Counted from the stretch's first letter, positions 1 to 7,581 are shown. The stretch is DNA of 18,396 nt from JBOGEB01 sp050743125 (GCA_050743125.1 JBOGEB010000075.1:1-18396); one strand, 5' to 3'. Notes: generated by a model from the sequence alone, not told the origin. Translations and numbers: made by a program.

Positions 1-107
1 GCGAGCGCCTCCTGCGACATGGCCCGCAGGTGGCGCAGCTCCTTCAGGACCTCTCCGTCGATCCGTATACGGCCGATCACGCCCACAGCGTATGCCGTCT
101 CGCGCAT
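1..107 (-). CDS. XRE-family HTH regulator, N-terminal part (runs off the left edge)
   Basis: The minus strand reads MRETAYAVGVIGRIRI..., followed by DGEVLKELRHLRAMSQEALA, and stays open to the window edge. The LKxLRxxRxMSQExLA pattern is helices 1-2 of the lambda-Cro/XRE helix-turn-helix fold, in which 'SQExLA' begins the first DNA-contacting helix pair. Only about 35 residues are visible, so any effector or sensor domain is outside the window. The ATG at 107 is preceded by a weak GGGG stretch. The gene is divergent from sdhC, and the start codons are only about 50 bp apart, so both promoters share one short interval and the regulator could act on sdh (inference). The family assignment is fairly safe; the role is unknown. 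Confidence 0.7.
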   Translation of the reverse strand, partial: MRETAYAVGVIGRIRIDGEVLKELRHLRAMSQEAL

Positions 108-141
108 GGCCCCGTACAGCGGCGCTGACTGGACCCGCTGC

Positions 142-147
142 TACATT
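142..147 (+). promoter_or_regulatory. Possible -10 element of the sdhCAB operon
   Basis: TACATT (matching TAnnnT) ends 9 nt before the ATG at 157, and there is no Shine-Dalgarno sequence before that ATG. This fits a leaderless or nearly leaderless transcript. I see no convincing -35 box. Confidence 0.35.
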
Positions 148-156
148 CGCGTCGCT

Positions 157-906
157 ATGGCCAAGACCGCTCCCTCTGGCATGCAGACGCGTCGTGACGC
201 GACCGCACCGACACCCCCGCGCAGGGTCGCCTGGGCGGTCGACCTCTACCGGTCGGGGATCGGCAAGAAGTACGTCATGGCGGTCACCGGCGTCGTCTTG
301 ATGCTCTACGTGCTCGCGCACATGCTGGGCAACCTCAAGGTCTACCTGGGGCCGGCCGCGCTCAACGACTACGCCGAGTTCCTGCGCGGCATGGGCGAGC
401 CCGTCGCCCCGCGCAGCGTGCTCCTGTGGTTCCTGCGGGTGGGCCTCGCCGCGGCGTTCGTGCTCCATGTCCACGCGGCGTACGCGCTGACCGTGATGAA
501 CCGGCGGGCGCGGCCGGTCGCGTACCAGTCCCCGCGGGAGTACGTCGCCGCCAACTTCGCCGCGCGCACGATGCGCTGGACCGGCGTGATCGTCGGCCTG
601 TTCGTGCTGTTCCACCTGGCCGATCTGACCTGGGGCTTCGCGAACCCGGCCTACGTCCGCGGTGACGTCTACCACAACGTCGTCGCGAGCTTCCAGCGCT
701 GGCCGGTGGCCCTGCTCTACGTCCTCGCGAACCTCGCGTTGGGGCTGCACCTCTACCACGGCGCGTGGAGCCTGTTCCAGAGCTTGGGCGTGGCCAACCC
801 GAGGTTCAACCACTGGCGCCGACACTTCGCGGTGGCGTTCGCGCTCGTGGTGACGCTGGGGAACGTCACGTTCCCGACCCTGGTCCTGGCAGGGGTCGTC
901 TCGTGA
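157..906 (+). CDS. sdhC: Succinate dehydrogenase/fumarate reductase cytochrome b subunit
   Basis: This is the membrane anchor of complex II, which binds haem b and quinone and passes electrons from the SdhAB head to the quinone pool. From the ATG at 157 it is 249 aa, normal for the single-chain, five-helix type B cytochrome b558 family. The start of the family match is GIGKKYVMAVTGVVL at about residue 34, followed by AHMLGNLKVYLG. Candidate haem-ligand histidines lie in the helices: H55, H104/H106, H153 and H198/H201. An in-frame extension to position 19 exists, but it lies over the divergent regulator and is not family-like, so I reject it. The stop overlaps the sdhA start by 3 nt (GTGA), indicating translational coupling. 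The alternative start is ATG at 181. Confidence 0.93.
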   Translation: MAKTAPSGMQTRRDATAPTPPRRVAWAVDLYRSGIGKKYVMAVTGVVLMLYVLAHMLGNLKVYLGPAALNDYAEFLRGMGEPVAPRSVLLWFLRVGLAAAFVLHVHAAYALTVMNRRARPVAYQSPREYVAANFAARTMRWTGVIVGLFVLFHLADLTWGFANPAYVRGDVYHNVVASFQRWPVALLYVLANLALGLHLYHGAWSLFQSLGVANPRFNHWRRHFAVAFALVVTLGNVTFPTLVLAGVVS

Positions 907-2828
907 CCGCCACGCAGCTCGACAGCAGGATTCCGTCCGGTCACGTCATCGACAAGTGGGACCGCCACCGCTTCGAGATGCGGCTGGTGAACCCGGCCAA
1001 CAAGCGGCGTTTCGAGATCGTCGTCGTCGGGACCGGGCTGGCCGGCGCGTCCGCCGCGGCCACGCTCGCTGAGCTGGGCTACCGGGTCAAGGTGTTCACG
1101 TTCCACGACTCGCCGCGCCGCGCCCACTCGATCGCCGCCCAGGGCGGGATCAACGCGGCGAAGAACTACCGCAACGACGGGGACAGCGTCTGGCGGCTGT
1201 TCTCCGACACGGTCAAGGGCGGGGACTACCGGTCACGCGAGGCGAACGTCTACCGGCTCGCGCAGGTCAGCGTCGAGATCATCGACCAGGCGGTGGCGCA
1301 GGGCGTCCCGTTCGCGCGCGAGTACGGCGGGCTGCTCGACAACCGCTCGTTCGGCGGCGCTCAGGTGTCCCGGACGTTCTACGCGCGCGGGCAGACCGGC
1401 CAGCAGCTCCTGCTCGGCGCGTACCAGGCGCTGCTGCGCCAGGTCAACGCCGGCAAGGTCGCGCTGTATCCCCGCACGGAGATGCTCGACGTCGTCGTGG
1501 TGGACGGCCGCGCGGCCGGCGTGGTGGTCCGCGACCTGATCACCGGTGAGGTCAGCTCCCACGCCGCGCACGCGGTCGTGCTCGCCACGGGCGGCTACTC
1601 GAACGCCTACTACCTGTCGACCAACGCGAAGGCGTCGAACGTCACCGCGATCTGGCGCGCGTACCGGCGGGGCGCGCGGTTCGCGAACCCGTGCTTCACG
1701 CAGATCCACCCCACCTGCATTCCACCCAGCGGCGCGCATCAGTCGAAGCTGGTGCTGATGAGCGAGTCGCTGCGCAACGACGGGCGGATCTGGGTTCCGG
1801 TGCGGATGGACGACGAACGTCCGCCGGAGAGGATCCCCGAGTCCGAGCGCGACTACTTCCTGGAGCGCAAGTACCCGGCGTTCGGCAACCTGGTGCCGCG
1901 CGACGTCGCGTCACGCAACGCGAAGACCGTCGTCGACTCCGGCCGCGGCGTCGGGCCGGGCCGGAGCGGGGTGTACCTCGACCTCACCGACGCGATCGCC
2001 CGGCTGGGCCGGGACGTGATCGCCGAGCGGTACGGCAACCTGTTCGAGATCTACGAGCACATCACCGGCGAGGACGCCTACCGCGTGCCGATGCGGATCT
2101 ACCCGGCGCCGCACTACACGATGGGCGGGCTGTGGGTCGACTACCACCTGTCCACGACGATCCCCGGCCTCTACGCGATCGGCGAGGCGAACTTCTCCGA
2201 CCACGGCGCGAACCGGCTCGGCGCGAGCGCGCTGATGCAGGGCCTCGCCGACGGCTACTTCATCCTCCCCGCCACGATCGGCGATTTTCTCGCCCCCCTG
2301 CTGGGAAAGCCGCTGCCGGGCACCGACCACCCCGCGTTCGCCGAGGCCGAGGCTGCGGTCGGCGACCGGGTGCGCCGCCTGCTGTCGATCAAGGGCACGC
2401 GGTCGGTCGACCGTTTCCACCGGGAGCTCGGCAAGATCCTGTGGGACGACTGCGGGATGGCACGGAACAGGGCGGGCTTGGAGAAGGCGCTGTCGGAGAT
2501 CCCCGCGCTGCGCGAGGAGTTCTTCACCGACCTGCGCGTCCTCGGCGACGGCGAGACGCTCAACCAGTCGCTGGAGAAAGCCGGGCGGGTGGAGGACTTC
2601 TTCGAGTTGGCCGAGCTGATCTGCGTGGACGCGCTCCACCGTGAGGAGTCCTGCGGCGCGCATTTCCGCACCGAGCACCAGACCGCCGACGGCGAGTGCC
2701 TACGCCACGACGACCAGTACGCCTACGTGGCCGCGTGGGGGTTCGCCGGTGACGGGAACCGCCCCCAGCTGTGCAAGGAGGAGTTGGAGTTCGAATACGT
2801 GAAGCTGACCCAGAGGAGCTACAAGTAG
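903..2828 (+). CDS. sdhA: Succinate dehydrogenase/fumarate reductase flavoprotein subunit
   Basis: This is the catalytic subunit of complex II, oxidising succinate to fumarate (or the reverse) with covalently bound FAD on the cytoplasmic side of the membrane. It is 641 aa from GTG 903, which is preceded by AGGGG at 891-895 and overlaps the sdhC stop. Visible motifs are the dinucleotide fold GTGLAGASAA (about residues 43-52), RAHSIAAQGGINAA with H75 as the likely FAD-linking histidine, the substrate-site segment QIHPTCIP, PRDVASRN carrying a catalytic-type arginine, APHYTMGGLWVD, and the C-terminal FAD segment GLYAIGEANFSDHGANRLG. Length and motifs fit the actinobacterial/Bacillus-like branch with a type B anchor. 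It is intact with no disruptions. The direction of flux in vivo cannot be told from sequence. Confidence 0.96.
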   Translation: MTATQLDSRIPSGHVIDKWDRHRFEMRLVNPANKRRFEIVVVGTGLAGASAAATLAELGYRVKVFTFHDSPRRAHSIAAQGGINAAKNYRNDGDSVWRLFSDTVKGGDYRSREANVYRLAQVSVEIIDQAVAQGVPFAREYGGLLDNRSFGGAQVSRTFYARGQTGQQLLLGAYQALLRQVNAGKVALYPRTEMLDVVVVDGRAAGVVVRDLITGEVSSHAAHAVVLATGGYSNAYYLSTNAKASNVTAIWRAYRRGARFANPCFTQIHPTCIPPSGAHQSKLVLMSESLRNDGRIWVPVRMDDERPPERIPESERDYFLERKYPAFGNLVPRDVASRNAKTVVDSGRGVGPGRSGVYLDLTDAIARLGRDVIAERYGNLFEIYEHITGEDAYRVPMRIYPAPHYTMGGLWVDYHLSTTIPGLYAIGEANFSDHGANRLGASALMQGLADGYFILPATIGDFLAPLLGKPLPGTDHPAFAEAEAAVGDRVRRLLSIKGTRSVDRFHRELGKILWDDCGMARNRAGLEKALSEIPALREEFFTDLRVLGDGETLNQSLEKAGRVEDFFELAELICVDALHREESCGAHFRTEHQTADGECLRHDDQYAYVAAWGFAGDGNRPQLCKEELEFEYVKLTQRSYK

Positions 2829-2875
2829 TGGGTGAGGTCGAGCGCGCGAGCGCGAGACGGAGGGCGGGGACCTCA

Positions 2876-3628
2876 ATGGACCTGGAGCTGCGGGTGTGGC
2901 GGCAGGCAGGGCCGGACCAGGCGGGGAGGTTCGAGACCTACAAGGTGACCGACATCACCGACGACCTGTCGTTCCTCGAGGTCCTCGACGTGGTGAACGA
3001 AAACCTGCTCGATTCCGGCCGAGAGCCGATTGCCTTCGACCACGACTGCCGTGAGGGCATCTGCGGCTCGTGCGGGGTGATGATCAACGGCCAGGCCCAC
3101 GGCCCCCAGCGGGGCACGGCCGCCTGCCAGCTCCACATGCGCGCGTTCTCCGACGGCGACGTCATCACCGTCGAGCCGTGGCGCGCCGCCGGATTCCCGC
3201 TCGTCAAAGACCTCGTCGTCGACCGCGGCGCGTTCGACCGGATCGTCGAGGCCGGCGGCTACGTCAGCGCGCCGACCGGCAGCGCCCCGGACGCGAACCT
3301 CATCCTCGTCCCCAAGGCCGACGCCGACCTCGCCATGGACGCGGCAGCGTGCATCGGCTGCGGCGCCTGCGTCGCCGCCTGCCCGAACGGCGCCGCCCAG
3401 CTGTTCACCGCCGCGAAGCTCGCCCACCTGGGCCTGCTGCCCCAAGGCCAGCCCGAGCGCCTGGCCCGCACCGAGGCGATGGTCTCGGTGATGGAGCGGT
3501 ACTTCGGCTCCTGCACGAACCTGGGCGAGTGCTCTGTCGCCTGCCCCAAACAGATCAGCCTCGACTTCATCGCCTTGATGAACCACGACTGGCTCCGCGC
3601 GAAGCTCACCGGCCGCAAGGGCGCCTGA
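2876..3628 (+). CDS. sdhB: Succinate dehydrogenase/fumarate reductase iron-sulfur subunit
   Basis: This subunit carries electrons from FAD to the haem/quinone subunit through three Fe-S centres. It is 250 aa from ATG 2876. The plant-type [2Fe-2S] site is CREGICGSCG with C58, C63, C66 and distal C84. The bacterial ferredoxin part has CIGCGACVAACP (C159, C162, C165, C169) and CTNLGECSVACP (C213, C219, C223), which together bind one [4Fe-4S] and one [3Fe-4S] cluster. The chosen start gives the family-like N-terminus MDLELRVWRQ and follows GGAGG at 2859 and GGGGA at 2866. An in-frame GTG at 2828 shares its first base with the sdhA stop and has a good AGAGGAG upstream; it would add 16 residues. 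All cluster cysteines are present. Confidence 0.95.
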   Translation: MDLELRVWRQAGPDQAGRFETYKVTDITDDLSFLEVLDVVNENLLDSGREPIAFDHDCREGICGSCGVMINGQAHGPQRGTAACQLHMRAFSDGDVITVEPWRAAGFPLVKDLVVDRGAFDRIVEAGGYVSAPTGSAPDANLILVPKADADLAMDAAACIGCGACVAACPNGAAQLFTAAKLAHLGLLPQGQPERLARTEAMVSVMERYFGSCTNLGECSVACPKQISLDFIALMNHDWLRAKLTGRKGA

Positions 3629-3660
3629 CACCGCATGCGACCGGCTGGATAGGAGCCGCG

Positions 3661-3881
3661 CGGCGGCTGGTGCAGTCCGAAGGAGAACCCCTGGTTGTCG
3701 TGGCAGACCTTGAAGCGGCGTCGCCCGTGCATGCTTCCCCGGCATGTTGGGCGCCTGGATCACGAACCCGCTCTCGGTCGGCGCCGACTCGAACCTTCAG
3801 CCGAACAGCCCCTCGTAGAACGCGCGCCCACGCTCGGTGCCCTCGACGCCGACCTCGAAGAACGCCCCCCTCGCCGGCCAT
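3661..3881 (-). pseudogene. VOC/glyoxalase-like gene remnant
   Basis: On the minus strand one frame reads FFEVGVEGTERGRAFYEGLFG, then TGA (3797-3799) exactly where the family usually has Trp, then RFESAPTESGFVIQAPNMPG. This is the N-terminal beta-alpha-beta half of a small vicinal-oxygen-chelate protein of the 'FFE.G..D..R...FY..LFGW' kind. After NMPG the reading moves to another frame, MHGRRRFKVCHDNQ then GFSFGLHQPP, which is the family's C-terminal end. The middle (roughly 40-45 residues of a normal ~115-aa protein) is missing. The ATG at 3881 is out of frame with FFEVG across a run of six C/G, suggesting a further 1-nt indel. So there is a nonsense codon, an internal deletion and at least one frameshift. 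Family assignment rests on motif recall; exact edges are approximate. Confidence 0.68.
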
Positions 3882-4102
3882 GTCTGTGGCCTTTGGTACT
3901 TCGCAGCTCGCGAAGCCCGCTACGCGACGCGGGGAATTGACCGTGCGGCGGTAGAGGCGCCGCCTCGATCCACGAAACCCCGCAGCGTGTCGGAGAAGCG
4001 GTGCCGCTATCCGGGCGAGCTGTCGACGTGGCCGCCGGCCGCGTGGCTTTCCCGGCCCGCTCGAGCGCTGCCGCCGCGTCCCCGACGCGGCACCATTCGG
4101 CC

Positions 4103-4681
4103 ATGCAGCGTGTCACCACTACGGTCCTCGCCCTCGTCGGAGCGCCGCCCGTTGATGAGCTGCGCGCCCTCGTCGGCGCGCTCGGCAAGGCCGCCAACGT
4201 TCGCGCCGTTGTGCCCGACCCTGAGGCGGCGCCGCTCGACCGGGCGGTGGCCGCTTGGGGTGAGGCCGCCCGCGCCCACATCCCTTACCTCGTCCACGAC
4301 GCCGACCCGCTCGCCGAGGTCGCCGCGGCGTGGGTCGACCGGTGGGACGGCGCCGGCGACATCGGCCGCCTAGAGGTCGCGGTGCAGGCCGTCCTGCAGC
4401 GCTGGCGGGCGCGGAGCCTCGAGCTGCCCGACTACTACCTCCTCGTGGACGCCGAGGCGCTGCCGCCTACGGCCCGCCACTGGTATCTCGGTGTCCTCGC
4501 GGGGACGGCGCCGCACCGGGTGGTCGTCGCTGGAGCCGACCCCGGTGAGGCCGTCCGTGCTGTCCGGGGGTTGCGTGCGGGCCGCTGGTGGCCGGAGTTG
4601 GACACGCTGCTCGCCGACGTCGACCGCCGCGTGCCCGATGCGCTGCAGCTGGGTGCACCCGTAACCGGCCTGGTCGTCTGA
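4103..4681 (+). CDS. Hypothetical protein, 192 aa
   Basis: I do not recognise this family. From ATG 4103 it encodes 192 aa beginning MQRVTTTVLALVGAPPVDEL. It is rich in Ala, Val, Leu and Arg, with no signal peptide or membrane span, so probably cytosolic. The first 45 residues look like an alternating beta/alpha fold (TTTVLALVGAPP, then NVRAVVPDPEA), and later stretches such as LPDYYLLVDAEALPP and PHRVVVAGADP repeat a strand-turn-acidic pattern. A tryptophan-rich part (RHWYLG, GRWWPEL) follows. Codon use matches the sdh genes (strong GC at third positions), which supports real coding. An in-frame extension to 4001 has low-complexity, unlikely composition, so the later ATG is preferred. ACCATT lies 5 nt before this ATG and may be the -10 of a leaderless transcript. 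The gene stands alone. Confidence 0.7.
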   Translation: MQRVTTTVLALVGAPPVDELRALVGALGKAANVRAVVPDPEAAPLDRAVAAWGEAARAHIPYLVHDADPLAEVAAAWVDRWDGAGDIGRLEVAVQAVLQRWRARSLELPDYYLLVDAEALPPTARHWYLGVLAGTAPHRVVVAGADPGEAVRAVRGLRAGRWWPELDTLLADVDRRVPDALQLGAPVTGLVV

Positions 4682-4919
4682 TCGCGCGCCGGCACGGAGG
4701 AACATCGAATTCGGCCTGCTCCTAACCGGCGACAGCTGCCCTCCGGGACCAGCCGCTACCGGATGGCTGCTATCAGTTCGCTTCAGGTGGGTAGGCTCAT
4801 CGGCTGAGTGGGACGGTTGGGAGGGACAGATCAGCGCTTCTCACACTGTCAGGCTGTTCGCACCCGGGCGGCCTGAGCAGCCGGAGCAATTCGCAGTCGC
4901 CGATGTCAGGAGTCAAAAC

Positions 4920-5114
4920 ATGGGGGATAACCCCAGCATCGCAATCATCGTGGCGATGATCAGCGCCGTTGCGACGATCATGGGTGCTCTTATAGCCAGT
5001 GGGAGTTGGGATTCGCCGTTCCTCGAGGGGAACCAGGATCCCCCTGCTCAGTCGCCGGATATCGAGCTTCCCTCCATCCAACTGCCGCTACCAGAGGGTG
5101 AAGAGGCATCGTGA
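4920..5114 (+). CDS. Small single-pass membrane protein, 64 aa
   Basis: The protein begins MGDNPSIAIIVAMISAVATI, with a hydrophobic helix at about residues 7-28. A short acidic, proline-rich tail follows with repeated Ile/Leu-Pro spacing (DIELPSIQLPLPEGEE). A good ribosome site, AGGAGT at 4908-4913, sits 6 nt before ATG. The N-terminus is short and uncharged, so topology is uncertain. The tail lacks Cys or known motifs. The gene is convergent with the IrrE-like operon to its right and shares that segment's lower GC. That may mean common acquisition, but nothing shows a functional link. TAGGCT at 4792-4797 is a possible but distant -10. I do not recognise a family. Small secreted or membrane peptides of this layout also occur as toxins, but nothing here proves that. 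Confidence 0.55.
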   Translation: MGDNPSIAIIVAMISAVATIMGALIASGSWDSPFLEGNQDPPAQSPDIELPSIQLPLPEGEEAS

Positions 5115-5555
5115 TCAGGTCTCGCACCGAGCGAGTTGGCTCCACGAGAAACTCATAGCCAAGGAAGGCTCGCAACCTTGTCATAGCCCCCAGCCGCCCC
5201 CTCTGCCCGACGCCGGTCCAAACTGACGCCTGGGGCGCATGCTTTCTGAGGGTTGGAGCCCCCCGACCATGCCGCGGTAGCGACGTCAAGTCGATGCTAC
5301 GAGAGCGCCAGTGGGGTCGGCCGCGCGGCCTGCACGATCTCATCATCGCGGCGAGCGTAGTTGCCTCCGGTCCATCGTGGTGGCCGCCGATCCGACGGGT
5401 TTCGAAGGACTCCCTGGTGCTGAGCTCCGTCGGCACCATTGACGTGCCGACATACCCCTGAGAGCAGTCGATACCCGGTAGTTGAGCAGCTTCACCGTTC
5501 ATGGCGAGAACTGCTACACGTGAGAGAACATTGCCAATGGCCTGCTTGGAGCCAC
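5115..5555. other. Intergenic stretch without a supported gene
   Basis: No frame on either strand shows a start with ribosome site, a recognisable motif or consistent codon bias. A minus-strand open frame at 4990-5502 overlaps the small membrane gene antisense and has skewed composition. The two flanking genes converge here, so a terminator is expected, but I see no strong hairpin followed by T residues. Confidence 0.6.
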
Positions 5556-6902
5556 CTAACTAGTCGAATTCGGTATCGGTTCATCAACTTCAATGTCTAG
5601 ACGATTGAGAACTTGATAGCGTACGACCCATTCAGACACATTGAAGTGTTCACTTATTGCGGCCACATCATCGACATCCAGGTAATCAGCATGAAGTGGA
5701 ATAAATTTTTTGATGCCCTGTGCTGGTGCGAGCAGCTCAGCCGCGAATGCGCGTTCTGCCTGCTGTCTTGATGCGTGCGCCCCCGTGATGAGGAAGGGAT
5801 GGGCTTCTGCATCAACCACAAAGCGGTAAAGCGAACGACCAGCAGAAAATCGTCTGCTCACGGCGGGACGCTTCCCAGCGAGAGCTAGAACTTGGCCCCC
5901 ACGCTTCGAAAAGCCCCCCAGCGCCTCTAATGAAGGATCAACCTCGTCTACCGGTCTGACAACCACCCAAGGGTCTACTTCGAAGGCTTCGGTCTCGGCT
6001 ACGGCCAAGGCCTCGCGGAGGGCCATAGCCTGCTGCGCGCCACGGTGCCACGGTGCACCGTCTACTGCTGACGTGATGGTTGGCAGCTTCGCTGTCTTAG
6101 CAGAGCTTGAATCAATGAGACCGGAGGTGTGCTCAATCCAGTCAAGGTCCTCGGCAAGCCGGTTCGGGTCAGCAGCGGCAAGGAAATCTTGCTCAAGCTC
6201 CTGTGCGAGACGTTCGTCAGCCAAGAGAATCAGGCTGGCAATGTCATCGCCTAGGACGAAAGGGTCCAGGCCGAGAGCAGCGGCGGCAAGGCAGAACCGC
6301 TCCTCATCAGGCTCCGTTGCCTTGAGGGCTTCCCATTCCTCTTCGAGTTCCGTCTGGTCGACACCCGCTTCGTGGAGACGAGTCAGCACATCATCGACCA
6401 GCTTGGAGAGGGCATTATGGACGACGGCCTTCTCGATTTCAGCCTCGCCATACGATAAGAACCGAACAGCCCAACCTGGTGGAGCAAATCGATCGCCTCG
6501 CCAGGCAAACCGTACCGATGTCTCAGTAGGAACTAGCGTCAGATCAGGCCAGGGGAAACCATCCCCGACTGCGCGAAGATTGTGGTGGGTGAGCCACTCG
6601 GATCTAGCGCCACGGACCCGCGCTCGAAGCCGAAAGGTCCAGTCTCGTGTGGGAAGGTGCGCGGGTCTTGAGTGATGCTGGAGGTACCACCAGTTATGCG
6701 CAACCCACTCAGCCAGAGGATAAAGTGGCAGGAAGAGAGAGCGCCTGGTGGTCCCTGACCCAACGTCCTCGACGTTCGACAGAGACTCATCGTTAAGACG
6801 GATCTCGAATCGGGCCCATGTCGCGCGCAGCTCTGGTGAGCGCACGTCGGGGGCTGGCAGCCACTCGATGTTGAAACGGAGCTCAGGATCAGCCGCGGTC
6901 AT
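5556..6902 (-). CDS. ImmA/IrrE-like protein lacking HExxH, with large unknown N-terminal domain
   Basis: This is a 448-aa protein. Residues 1-260 form an unrecognised domain: NIEWLPAPDVRSPEL, then a Trp-rich part PLAEWVAHNWWYL (about 62-74), then an acidic helical region (about 155-255). The C-terminus resembles the DUF955/ImmA-IrrE (M78) metallopeptidase domain: SRQQAERAFAAELLAP (about 378-393), and DVDDVAAISEHFNVSEWVVRYQVLNRL (409-435) is the usual helix after it. Where the zinc motif HExxH should stand, the sequence reads RFSAGRSLYRFVV (351-363), so both histidines and the catalytic Glu are missing. It may be a pseudo-protease, or a domain that only looks related. ATG 6902 is chosen because it overlaps the upstream gene's stop (ATGA) and follows GGAG; GTG 6917 is the alternative. 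GC is lower than in the sdh genes, suggesting transfer. Confidence 0.72.
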   Translation of the reverse strand: MTAADPELRFNIEWLPAPDVRSPELRATWARFEIRLNDESLSNVEDVGSGTTRRSLFLPLYPLAEWVAHNWWYLQHHSRPAHLPTRDWTFRLRARVRGARSEWLTHHNLRAVGDGFPWPDLTLVPTETSVRFAWRGDRFAPPGWAVRFLSYGEAEIEKAVVHNALSKLVDDVLTRLHEAGVDQTELEEEWEALKATEPDEERFCLAAAALGLDPFVLGDDIASLILLADERLAQELEQDFLAAADPNRLAEDLDWIEHTSGLIDSSSAKTAKLPTITSAVDGAPWHRGAQQAMALREALAVAETEAFEVDPWVVVRPVDEVDPSLEALGGFSKRGGQVLALAGKRPAVSRRFSAGRSLYRFVVDAEAHPFLITGAHASRQQAERAFAAELLAPAQGIKKFIPLHADYLDVDDVAAISEHFNVSEWVVRYQVLNRLDIEVDEPIPNSTS

Positions 6903-7281
6903 AGCCACTCCGGACACTCATCAGGCTTAAGAGGATAGCCTTTGTGCTCGCCCGATTCCGAATTGGTCAGATAGGCCTCGTAGAAGTCGTTATTCTGACG
7001 AAACCAAACATATCTTGGAAAGTCACCCTTCCAGGGTGCGCCGATGTCTCCGTAGCGAGGCCCTGCCGCAGCCAGGTCGTGAGTTGATCCTTGTCCTTAA
7101 GATGCGGGGGACACGGCGTTGCATCAGATCTCAGACGTGGTGGACCAGCGAAAGATGGGTACCTCTTGTGCTCCTGGCTTCCCGTGTACTGTGCCCTGGC
7201 TGCGAGCTCCTTGAGATCGACGCCGGTGGGCGGTTCCATCCGTTCTCTACGGCGTGGACGTTTTCGTTTGGGTGCTTGCAC
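6899..7281 (-). pseudogene. Small companion gene of the IrrE-like protein, with one frameshift
   Basis: The first frame starts at GTG 7281 (or ATG 7239) and reads MQAPKRKRPRRRERMEPPTG, then VDLKELAARAQYTGSQEHKR and YPSFAGPPRLRSDATPCPPH, up to TTWLRQGL. It then loses sense. Adding one base near 7055-7061 restores a second frame, RYGDIGAPWKGDFPRYVWFR, then NNDFYEAYLTNSESGEHKGY and PLKPDECPEWL, ending in TGA at 6899. That stop overlaps the ATG of the next gene. With the base restored the protein is about 127 aa: a basic N-terminus, then a conserved-looking 'Y.GS.EHK..PSFAG' block, then a compact Trp/aromatic-rich C-terminal domain. I recall similar small proteins beside IrrE-like genes but cannot name a family. 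The frameshift may be genuine or a read error, since both halves look well preserved. TATCAT at about 7343-7348 (minus) may be the operon's -10. Confidence 0.65.
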
Positions 7282-7529
7282 TTGAACGCGTCCCTGTCGG
7301 TCTGAACCGTCGTACGCGAAACGGCCCTGAGGCTCTCGCAGATGATAGCGGGGTCAGCCGGCGACTTATGGCGAGGCAGTGGCTTCGCCGATGGGGTAGT
7401 CCGTTCGTCTTGATTTAGCGGGGGTGGGGGTCGGGGGTCCTTGACTCGGAGTCACGTGGCTGTGGCTGGTGTGCATGGACATGGCGTCTGCGGCCGGCAG
7501 CCAGGGAGTCGACCCGCTGGTCAAGCTGT

Positions 7530-7558
7530 GCGCATTATGAGGATTCCTCATAACGCGC
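7530..7558. repeat. 29-bp near-perfect palindrome
   Basis: The core is TTATGAGGA-T-TCCTCATAA (7535-7553). It is extended by GCGC on both sides with one mismatch (A7534/C7554), giving 14-bp arms about a single central base. It lies 24 bp before the IS66 transposase fragment. It could be a recombinase or repressor site at the edge of a mobile element. A hairpin terminator is less likely, as no T-run follows. Confidence 0.7.
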
Positions 7559-7581
7559 ATCTGCTGCGCAGGTGTCACGAC

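Noticed and set aside
19..156. N-terminal extension of the SdhC frame
   Set aside because: It lies antisense to the XRE regulator start, is not family-like, and the natural SdhC length begins at ATG 157.
765..902. N-terminal extension of the SdhA frame
   Set aside because: It runs inside sdhC in another frame; GTG 903 has a ribosome site and the family N-terminus.
1233..2678. Long minus-strand open frames opposite sdhA
   Set aside because: Shadow frames caused by GC-rich third positions; no motifs and skewed Arg/Ala composition.
4990..5502. 170-codon minus-strand frame
   Set aside because: Overlaps the small membrane gene antisense, has no ribosome site and low-complexity composition.
7417..7454. 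G-rich run (GGGGGTGGGGGTCGGGGG) and the 13-bp palindrome TGACTC-G-GAGTCA
   Set aside because: Short and with no gene to regulate nearby; only three long G-runs, so weak support for a quadruplex.
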